In this document: piece after piece, positions 17,778 through 24,916 of the stretch
How the letters are laid out: each line of letters starts with the position of its first letter
How positions within the stretch are numbered: position 1 is the stretch's first letter
DNA from: Marinobacterium sedimentorum
Lineage (GTDB): Bacteria; Pseudomonadota; Gammaproteobacteria; Pseudomonadales; Balneatricaceae
Direction of reading: 5' to 3'
Length of the DNA stretch: 64,000 nucleotides
NCBI RefSeq assembly: GCF_024267675.1
Contig: NZ_JALDYX010000026.1
Span: 1 to 64,000, forward strand
The notes under the pieces: model-generated
Seen by the model: only the letters and a program-made list of their open reading frames with translations
Database searches by the model: none
Told to the model about the DNA's origin: nothing
Made by a program: the position numbers and the translations under genes

Positions 17778-19576
17778 AGATCAGGACCCAGGGTGAAATG
17801 AATGCGAAAGCCCGACTCATCCAGCGGTTTGGCCAGGTCGACCCGCACAGGGCCGATAGGCGACTGCCAGCGCACCCCGATACCCGCGCCGTTTTTCAGC
17901 GGTTCGGACAGCGAATCCAGCGAGTTGCCGGCATCAAAGAAGGCTGCCACACGCCAACTCTCGGCTACCCGATAATCCACCTCGGCACTGCCCACCAGCA
18001 GGTAGCGACCGCCGACAACGTCACCGTTGCTGCCCGTCGGGCCCAGCTGCTTGTAATCGTATCCACGCACACTGTTGTCGCCACCGGCAAAGAAACGGTG
18101 CGACGAGGGCATTAGATCAAAATTATCCATGGCGGTTACACCCAGCTCGGCACGGGTGAGCAGGCGGGTGCGGTTGTTCAGCGTCAGCACATGCTTGCCC
18201 TTCACCTGGGCCTGCACAAAATCGGCCTCGGACAGCAGCACTTCGCTGGCGGCATCCAGCTGCAGCGACAGCCGGTAACCGCGGGTCGGGTTGAGCGGGT
18301 TATCGGTACTAGTGGTCGACCAGCGCATGCCGGGGATCAGAAAACTGGTGCTGCTGGTTTCAGCATCCAGCGTGAAGCGCTCCTGCTCCCAGTCGACCGA
18401 CAGCAGCCGCTGCCAGGGGCCGAGCTGCTTTTGCCACAATAGGCCCAGGCTGAGAATTTCGCTGTCGGTGCTATCGGTCAGCTCGGTTTCCCACGCCATA
18501 CGGGCACTGTAGCGGTCGGTCTGCGGCTTCTCGCCGGGGATGTTGTACTGCACCGCCGCGGTGGAATCGACTTCGGACAGCTGAATCAGGCTACTGAAAC
18601 TGTGGCCCCTTGTATTGATCCAGCGCCGGTTGAGACTGGCACTGACACGCGCCCCGGTATCGGTACCGTAACCGGCGCCAAAGCGGTACGCAGTGCGCTT
18701 GTTGGGCTCGAGCTCCACGTCGATCGGCACCACCTGATCAACCGCCTTGTCCCAGTTCGGCTGCACCTCCACGCGGCTGAAATAGTCACTCTCCGTCAGC
18801 CCGCGCTGCAGCTCGAGCAGCCTGCCGCTGGAAACAGGATCGCCCTCTTTAAAGGGGACATAACGTGACAACAGGGTCTGGCCCACCGGCGCCTCGGAAA
18901 AATTAACCGCACCAATGCGATAACGCGGGCCTGAATCCAGCACCAGTTCTATATCGGCCTGGTTCAGTTCGGGATTGATCAGCAACTGCTGCCGGCTCAA
19001 CACCGCTTCGTAATAGCCCCGCTCGGAGGCCAGCGACTGCAGTCGACTTTTAAGGGCTTCATAATCGGCATGGCGCAGCGCCTGCCCCTTTTGCAGCCGG
19101 TTATCCGCCAGCGCCTGCACAAACTGCGGGTCGGCTTCGGCTTCACCGGTGACAACGACGTTGATGTTTTCCAGCCGCACCTGCTCGCCGGGATCCACCT
19201 GGTAGCGCGCCAGCCACTGCCTGGGCTCATTGATCAATTCGGTCTTGATGGTGGGCTGATAGTAGCCAAAGGGCTGCAGAGCAGTACGAATCTGTTCTTC
19301 GGCCTGGCGGTGCAGATACTGCAACCGGCTCGCCATGGGCGCGGTTTCACCCTTGATACGCTCAATCGCCAGAAAGGCACGAATATTGTCGGCCAGTTCG
19401 CCCGGCAAATCCCCGTTCAGCCCCTCAACCTCCACCGCCAGGGTGCGCTCTGCCACAACTTGCTCATGCTGGGCCGCTGTCGCCAGCGCAGGCGTACACA
19501 GCAGGGTGCTCAGCACACCCCTGAGCAGCCATCCTGGCCATTTTTTAGTGTTCACTCGATTAGCCTTTATAGTCAT
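17774..19576 (-). CDS. tamA: TamA, outer-membrane Omp85 family protein
   Basis: The 600-aa product has a signal peptide (about residues 1-33), three POTRA domains (about 40-280) and a 16-strand Omp85 barrel ending in SGFRIHFTLGPDL with the C-terminal aromatic pattern expected for BAM insertion. The VRGYDYKQLGP motif in the barrel is the conserved VRGF/Y loop. The ATG at 19576 starts the signal peptide; longer in-frame starts up to 19825 add a non-conserved leader. Together with TamB it aids outer-membrane protein assembly and lipid homeostasis. Divergent from sixA. Confidence 0.94.
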   Translation of the reverse strand: MTIKANRVNTKKWPGWLLRGVLSTLLCTPALATAAQHEQVVAERTLAVEVEGLNGDLPGELADNIRAFLAIERIKGETAPMASRLQYLHRQAEEQIRTALQPFGYYQPTIKTELINEPRQWLARYQVDPGEQVRLENINVVVTGEAEADPQFVQALADNRLQKGQALRHADYEALKSRLQSLASERGYYEAVLSRQQLLINPELNQADIELVLDSGPRYRIGAVNFSEAPVGQTLLSRYVPFKEGDPVSSGRLLELQRGLTESDYFSRVEVQPNWDKAVDQVVPIDVELEPNKRTAYRFGAGYGTDTGARVSASLNRRWINTRGHSFSSLIQLSEVDSTAAVQYNIPGEKPQTDRYSARMAWETELTDSTDSEILSLGLLWQKQLGPWQRLLSVDWEQERFTLDAETSSTSFLIPGMRWSTTSTDNPLNPTRGYRLSLQLDAASEVLLSEADFVQAQVKGKHVLTLNNRTRLLTRAELGVTAMDNFDLMPSSHRFFAGGDNSVRGYDYKQLGPTGSNGDVVGGRYLLVGSAEVDYRVAESWRVAAFFDAGNSLDSLSEPLKNGAGIGVRWQSPIGPVRVDLAKPLDESGFRIHFTLGPDL

Positions 19577-19869
19577 CTTTAACTCGCGCAGCGCCACGAT
19601 ACCGCAGAAACGCCCGTGGACAGGGCCGCAGAGCCCCAGCTTACCGAGTTTTATCAGTGGGGGGTAACGCGCGGGATGTCCGGCGACAAAAAAACAGTAC
19701 ATTAACAGTGAAAACAGCATTAAAACGGTTGTACGCAGCCCAACCCCATTCGGACCATTGAGCCAGGCTAAACAATGCTTCTGCACAGGGCAGAAGACCA
19801 CCCCACTCACTGGTATTTCCACCACTTTCGACCAATACTGCTACGAAGTCCCGCCACCTGGCAATCACC

Positions 19870-20382
19870 ATGAAAAAGCTCACGCTGATCCGGCATTCCA
19901 AGTCCAGCTGGGCCGATCCCTTGCTGAATGACATAGACCGCCCGCTGAACAAGCGCGGCGAAAGCGACCTGCCACTGATGGCCAAGCGGGTGCGCGATTT
20001 CGGTCTCTTCCCCGATCGCATCCTGACCAGCGGCGCGCTGCGCGCCCTGACCACCGCCGAAGCCCTGGCCGACACCCTGGAACTCGGCTCCGAGCAGCTG
20101 CACGAATTGCCGGACCTGTACGAGTCCTGCAGCGAAACCCTGTTGCATGTGCTGCAACAGCAGCCCGATCACTGCCATCACCTGATGCTGGTGGGACATT
20201 CACCGGGCCTCGACAGCCTGGCCTACTACCTGACCCACGAAGCGCTGCAAAAATTCCCGACCTCGGCCGTGCTGCACATTCATCTGAGCATTACCCGCTG
20301 GTGCGAACTGGCCGACTCCTGCGGCACCCGGGAACTGTTCGACTACCCCAAACTACATAGGGGGCTGTCCGACAATACTTAA
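19870..20382 (+). CDS. sixA: SixA-like phosphohistidine phosphatase
   Basis: The 170-aa protein is a small histidine phosphatase with the catalytic LIRHSKS motif (His9) at the N terminus, the arginine-containing DRPLNKRGE motif and the second catalytic His in LMLVGHSPGL. SixA removes phosphate from histidines of phosphotransfer (HPt) or PTS proteins in the cytoplasm. Length is close to the E. coli protein (161 aa). The last seven codons (RGLSDNT) and the stop codon lie inside the terminal inverted repeat of a dispersed element, so the natural C terminus was replaced or extended by the insertion; the catalytic core is untouched. Confidence 0.85.
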   Translation: MKKLTLIRHSKSSWADPLLNDIDRPLNKRGESDLPLMAKRVRDFGLFPDRILTSGALRALTTAEALADTLELGSEQLHELPDLYESCSETLLHVLQQQPDHCHHLMLVGHSPGLDSLAYYLTHEALQKFPTSAVLHIHLSITRWCELADSCGTRELFDYPKLHRGLSDNT

Positions 20383-20670
20383 CCTACTGCGAACCACCTG
20401 GCTCTTTAACACCAAGAAGGGCTGTTTTTTGTGTCGTTTTTTACTCGTCGCAGGCTCCTCGGTCTGCGACCCCGCTAAAGCGGTTCTTTCCACTTCGTTC
20501 CAAGTGTTAAGTAGAACCACTATTCACAAGCCACATCCCTGTAGCCTGCCCGGAGGGCAGCTAACGCTGTGCAAATCGGCTATCCTGCAGATTTATTGCC
20601 TTAAAACACCGCAAAAACCAGCTCAAATCAACCGGCTCTCGCTACGGCCAGCATTATCGGACAGCCTCCC
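20359..20670 (-). repeat. dispersed inverted-repeat element, copy B (312 bp, longest)
   Basis: Ends are AGGGGGCTGTCCGA (left) and TCGGACAGCCTCCC (right), matching the 14-bp terminal repeats of the other two copies. In reverse orientation it contains all the blocks found in copies A and C plus two extra internal segments (about 147 bp more), so it is likely the least deleted form. It has no transposase-sized frame. Its left end provides the sixA stop codon, and it fills most of the gap before the AEC permease gene. Confidence 0.75.
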
Positions 20671-20762
20671 AGACCCACTGATCACGCAGTTGCAGCAACT
20701 TCTATGCTCAAGGCTGTGCCGCTGGGGTACACTACAGCCCCGCCACCCATCCGGAGCTTAGA

Positions 20763-21725
20763 GTGGAACTCTACCTGCAATCACTGCAGTTCACCGCCGG
20801 CATCGTTACCCCCATTTTCGTTATTGTGCTGCTGGGTTTCCTGCTGCGCCGCCAACGCCTGATCGACGATGCCTTTATCAATACCTCGTCACGGCTGGTC
20901 TTTATGGTGGCCCTGCCGACGCTGGTGTTCATGTCCATCGCCCGCACGGACTTCCAGGCGGTGTTCAACCCCGCGCTGCTGGGATTCGTGTTTCTCGCCA
21001 CCCTGCTGAGTTTCGTCGCCATCTGGTGGCTGGCGGCACGCCGGATTACAGTAGCCGCAGATCTGGGCGCCTTTGTTCAGGGCGCCTTTCGCAGCAATTT
21101 CGGCATTATCGGCATGGCGCTGAGTTACAACCTGTTCGGCAACAGCGGCCTGAGCCAGGCGGCGATGATACTGGCGCTGGTGATCCCCATGTACAACGTG
21201 CTGTCGGTGGTGGTGCTGACCGTCACCGCGAACCACGGCAGCGCCGGCCCCGTCAGCCTGAGCGGCATCCTGCGCGCCATCGCACTGAATCCGCTGATTA
21301 TCGCCGTGGCACTGGCCCTGCCGTTTTCCTATTTCGGCCTGCACCTGCCCGCGGTGCTGGACACCACCGGTAAATACTTCGCCAATCTCACCCTGCCCCT
21401 GGCACTGCTGGCCATCGGCGGCGCGCTGGACCTGAAAAGCCTGCGCAACAGCTCACTCACCGCCTTCTGGGCCACCCTCACCAAGCTGCTGATTCTGCCG
21501 CTGCTGATGGTGCCCATCGCCGCCGCACTGGGTTTCAGCGGTACTGAACTGGTGCTGCTGTTCGTGCTCTTCTCCAGCCCCACCGCCGCCGCGGCTTTTG
21601 TTATGGCCCGGGCCATGGGCGCCAATGCCCAGCTGACGGCCAATATCATTCTGACCACGACGCTGGGGTCGATCGTCACCGTCTCGGCCGGCGTCTTCGG
21701 GTTGCGCTTAGCCGGCGTGATCTGA
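20763..21725 (+). CDS. AEC family permease (auxin efflux carrier-like)
   Basis: The 320-aa inner-membrane protein has about ten membrane segments in two five-helix halves, typical of the AEC family (malonate, malate or other organic anion carriers). Characteristic parts are the first half with IDDAFINTSSRLVFMVALPTLVFM, and FVLFSSPTAAAAFVMARAMGAN in the second half. The GTG start at 20763 is supported by GGAG 7 bp upstream (CCGGAGCTTAGA-GTG) and by the position of the first membrane segment. Substrate is unknown. A truncated paralogue of its first third lies at 35872-36174. Confidence 0.85.
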   Translation: MELYLQSLQFTAGIVTPIFVIVLLGFLLRRQRLIDDAFINTSSRLVFMVALPTLVFMSIARTDFQAVFNPALLGFVFLATLLSFVAIWWLAARRITVAADLGAFVQGAFRSNFGIIGMALSYNLFGNSGLSQAAMILALVIPMYNVLSVVVLTVTANHGSAGPVSLSGILRAIALNPLIIAVALALPFSYFGLHLPAVLDTTGKYFANLTLPLALLAIGGALDLKSLRNSSLTAFWATLTKLLILPLLMVPIAAALGFSGTELVLLFVLFSSPTAAAAFVMARAMGANAQLTANIILTTTLGSIVTVSAGVFGLRLAGVI

Positions 21726-21968
21726 GTGGGACTGCCGCTTGGCGCCCCGCAGGATCGTGCCAGCCGCAGCCCGCCGAATAAAGTCGGAATTACTACTTTC
21801 AGACGACCAATTTCATCCCCCAGGGCAATTCAGTGCCTCATCAGCACCCTTTAAGGTAAAGAGAACACCGGTAACAGATGCGCCGTTTTCACGTTCATCT
21901 GTCCTCGCACCAGCGCACGCACAGGTGCGCCACCGGTAAATCTCGACGTCAAGTCCCCGGGGTGCCAT

Positions 21969-22916
21969 GTGAACAAAAAGCGCCTGACCCTGCGTTTCTG
22001 GCAGTATCTGAAAATAACCAGGAGCATGCTGCTGGCCGCTGCATTGATCCTCTTCGGGCCGATACCGGTTTTTGCCGCCTGGTCAGGACAGGACTCCGCA
22101 ATCGCGCCCGCCGTCGACATCACCATAGCCCCCGGCCACTGGGGCAACGTACGGGGGGGCGAAATTCGCACGCTGCTGTCGTCTGTAGCCGATACCTTTA
22201 TGACCTATACAGGCCGCCCCGCGGTTGCGCCGCTGCGCATCAGGGTAATGCCCCGCAACGGCTCGCCCCGGGTACTCTACGAACGCGGTGCCGACGGGGA
22301 ATACCTGGTTCTTCTAAGCGCCCGGGACCAGCGCTGGTACCAGTATGCCTACCAGTTTTCCCATGAGCTGTGCCATATCCTGTCCAACTTTGACCATAAG
22401 AACAGTAACGACAGTGGCGAGGTCGTGACCGGCAACCAATGGTTCGAAGAGTCGTTATGCGAGACGGCATCACTGTTCACTTTGCGGCGCCTCGCCAGGA
22501 GCTGGGAGCAGCAGCCCCCATCGCGCAACTGGATAGGCTACGCGCCTGTTTTCGCCGCATACGCCCAGCATCTGCTGGAGCAGCAGCATAGACATCTGGC
22601 GGGCAATACCACGCTGGCGAACTGGTACCGGCAACATGAGGAAAGTCTGCAGGCAACGCCCTACCAGCGGGACAAGAACGAAGTCGTGGCGACGCAATTA
22701 CTTGCGCTGTTCGAGCGGGATCCGATGCGATGGCGTGCGATTCGACATCTAAACCCGCTCAGGGGCAGCGCGGAAAAAGCCTTTGCGGACTATCTGAATG
22801 ACTGGCAGAGCGCTTGCCCCGTCCAGGTGGGGGGCATCGTACAACAGACCAGAGCGCTTTTCGGCCTCGAAAGACACCTGCCTGAGACGCCATCGCTTAT
22901 GCTTACAAGGAATTGA
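21969..22916 (+). CDS. secreted HExxH protein, putative metallopeptidase
   Basis: The 315-aa product has a signal peptide with a long basic n-region (cleavage near VFA-A, residue 37). Residues 132-136 are HELCH, an HExxH zinc motif in the helix YQYAYQFSHELCHILSNF; WFEESLCETAS follows, where Glu161 or Glu165 stands about 25-29 residues after the second His, the spacing of gluzincin metallopeptidases. I do not recognise a named family. The GTG at 21969 is chosen since it begins the signal peptide; an ATG 19 codons later would truncate its basic n-region. It converges on another small secreted protein gene. Peptidase activity is inferred from the motif only. Confidence 0.65.
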   Translation: MNKKRLTLRFWQYLKITRSMLLAAALILFGPIPVFAAWSGQDSAIAPAVDITIAPGHWGNVRGGEIRTLLSSVADTFMTYTGRPAVAPLRIRVMPRNGSPRVLYERGADGEYLVLLSARDQRWYQYAYQFSHELCHILSNFDHKNSNDSGEVVTGNQWFEESLCETASLFTLRRLARSWEQQPPSRNWIGYAPVFAAYAQHLLEQQHRHLAGNTTLANWYRQHEESLQATPYQRDKNEVVATQLLALFERDPMRWRAIRHLNPLRGSAEKAFADYLNDWQSACPVQVGGIVQQTRALFGLERHLPETPSLMLTRN

Positions 22917-23031
22917 CGCCCCTGGCTTCGTAACCGCGGGGCCATTATCGGGCAGATATGGAAATGCCCTGCGTTTAACGTGCTGCAAAAGCACTTGCTG
23001 AATCACCGGGTTTATCGCCCGGCAGGCTTCG

Positions 23032-23412
23032 CTATTCGTAATGCTGATGCTCCCAAATATCACGATTGACACTGTCCACATAGTTATTGAACCACATTGA
23101 GCCCGTGTCCGGTGGCAGAAAGCTGTTCACATAGCCATCGAACCCGATCACCGGCCCCTCGGGGCCTGCCGCGCCATACGCCTCCCGGGCATCCTTGGCG
23201 GCAATATCCTGATTGAGTTCAGCTACGTAGTACTCGAACCACAGTGAACCTGTGTCCCGACCGGACATGGTTCCCACCATGTGATCAAAAGCAGTATCCG
23301 ATCCGCTCTGGGCCTGCGCCTGCGCCTGCGCCTGCGCCTGAGGCAGCGCATAGACAGTCATGGTGGCAGTCAGGGCCACCACGAGGGTTAACATTGATCT
23401 GCCGGTATTCAT
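23032..23412 (-). CDS. small secreted protein with duplicated DTGS-WF motif, 126 aa
   Basis: A signal peptide (about residues 1-22) leads into a Gln-Ala repeat (residues about 25-35) and a 90-residue mature protein. The motif D-T-G-S-L/M-W-F-x-x-Y-V occurs twice, at about residues 53-63 and 101-111, each followed by a similar helix with N-x-D-I. The two units are about 48 residues apart, so the protein seems to be an internal duplication. No family is recognised. An upstream gap of about 500 bp separates it from the next gene. Likely periplasmic or extracellular. Confidence 0.6.
   Translation of the reverse strand: MNTGRSMLTLVVALTATMTVYALPQAQAQAQAQAQSGSDTAFDHMVGTMSGRDTGSLWFEYYVAELNQDIAAKDAREAYGAAGPEGPVIGFDGYVNSFLPPDTGSMWFNNYVDSVNRDIWEHQHYE
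23312..23341 (+). repeat. hexanucleotide tandem repeat inside the secreted protein gene
   Basis: GCCTGC is repeated four times and followed by GCCTGA. On the coding strand this gives the Gln-Ala run after the signal peptide. Unit length is a multiple of three, so copy-number change would alter linker length but not frame. Confidence 0.8.
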
Positions 23413-23924
23413 GTTACAACCTCCAAACGATTCAAAATATCAGCGGGTCTGCAGCTCCACGCATCGGCGGGACAGCGCCCACTGCAGTCTTCTTGTGCAG
23501 TGCAAAATCCCCTCCCTTATACAGGGTATAGCGCGACACGCGCTCAAGGTCAAAACGCCAGCGCCGCCTGGATCAGAGCCAAATGAAGCTGTTTCAGGTT
23601 GCGGAAAATCGGCAGATTCACATGCAGGCAATAGCCGCCCTCGCGTTTTTGCTAAAAGCGACCCGGCAGGCGCTTTACGAGGGCATTGGACACGCGAATA
23701 TCTCCCCCCTCTCCCCTCTCCCCTGGAACCCAACAGCACATCATCAGACAACCATCCTTTAATGACCACAGCGATATAAAAAGACGGGTTCCCTGGCGAT
23801 TGACCAAAACGCATGAAACTTAAGGGAATTAGACGACATAGCGTCCAACCACAGCCTGTTCAAGTACAAAACCGAGGAGGGAATGTGGTACGATCACTTG
23901 AACAAATTGGACAGAGATACCGCC
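23413..23924. other. intergenic region, no gene seen
   Basis: About 510 bp between divergent genes. It should hold the promoter of the minus-strand secreted protein (whose ribosome site reads GGAGG just upstream of 23412) and that of the FadR-type regulator. A pyrimidine tract of CCCTCTC units lies at about 23703-23725. A strong AGGAGG at 23875-23880 lies only 2 bp before an in-frame ATG at 23883, which would be an unusually close spacing for a start. Confidence 0.45.
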
Positions 23925-24650
23925 ATGAACCCGCCACCCGCTGCGTCGCCGAACGACCCTGACGGTACGCAGCGCAAGCGCCCCCGCAACCTCGCCCAGG
24001 GACTGGTGCAGGAGCTGAGACAGCAGATTGCAACGGGCACACTCCAGCTAGGCGACAAACTGCCCACCGAGTCCTCCATCATGGCACAGCAGAGTGTCAG
24101 CCGGACCGTGGTACGTGAGGCATTGCAACGCCTGCAGGCAGCAGGACTGGTGGAAACCCGGCACGGCGTGGGCACTTTTGTCATCGCCAAGCCCAGCGAA
24201 GGCAAACCGCTGCCGGATGTTGTCGTCGATTCGGTGCAGGATGCGGTGGCCATTCTGGAGTTACGCCTTAGCCTGGAGATCGAAACAGCAGGGCTGGCCG
24301 CGGAGCGCCGGACAGAGGCGCAGCTGCAGGCAATCAGAGAGGCGTTAAAAACACTGCAGGACTGCGAAGCCAGGGACGACCAGGCGGCCGCCAATGCCGA
24401 CCTGCAGTTCCATCTGCGCATTGCCGAGGCAACCGGAAACCATTATTTCATCGATATCATGAACCACCTCAAAGATTCGCTGGTACCGCGCAAGCGTATC
24501 CAGTCCGAGCGGGTCAATCATGAACACGAAGAGGTGGTGGCGGCGATTGCACGCCAGGACTCCTATGCGGCGCGCGCCGCCATGCGCCTGCATCTGACCA
24601 ACAGCCGCGAACGCTTCCTGACACTCAACAACGATAATCGCGGCGCCTGA
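23925..24650 (+). CDS. FadR-subfamily GntR transcriptional regulator
   Basis: The 241-aa protein has an N-terminal winged helix (about residues 20-88; LPTESSIMAQQSVSRTVVREALQRLQAAGLVETRHGVGTFV pattern) and a C-terminal all-helical FCD ligand-binding domain (about 105-225) with the metal/ligand residues in DLQFHLRIAEATGN and RLHLTNSRERF. It may start 14 codons upstream at 23883. It lies about 270 bp before the GH32 gene in the same direction and is the best candidate for controlling it, although FCD regulators mostly sense sugar acids and small carboxylates, so control of the uronate genes further on is also possible. Confidence 0.88.
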   Translation: MNPPPAASPNDPDGTQRKRPRNLAQGLVQELRQQIATGTLQLGDKLPTESSIMAQQSVSRTVVREALQRLQAAGLVETRHGVGTFVIAKPSEGKPLPDVVVDSVQDAVAILELRLSLEIETAGLAAERRTEAQLQAIREALKTLQDCEARDDQAAANADLQFHLRIAEATGNHYFIDIMNHLKDSLVPRKRIQSERVNHEHEEVVAAIARQDSYAARAAMRLHLTNSRERFLTLNNDNRGA

Positions 24651-24916
24651 ACACCCCAGGGCGCCGTGCCGCCTTTACGCGGGCTTTTTTGCGCGTGAGC
24701 CGCTCGACGCCAAGCGATAACCCCCTCGGGCTTTGTTACAACAACTTGCAACAATTGAAATAATGCAGACATGCGGCGGTAACAGTCTCGTGCTGACGCC
24801 CCTGCGACGCGATTTTGTCGCCCCCCCCCGGCTCGGTTACGGGGAGGGCCGGTCAGGATCGGCCGGGGCATCGCATCCAGAAATAACAAAAACAAACAAA
24901 TCAGGACAGAGACAGC

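Noticed and set aside
24669..24693. Possible terminator after the FadR-type regulator gene (GC-rich stretch with TTTTTT)
   Set aside because: The stem pairing is poor, so I could not support it as a hairpin.
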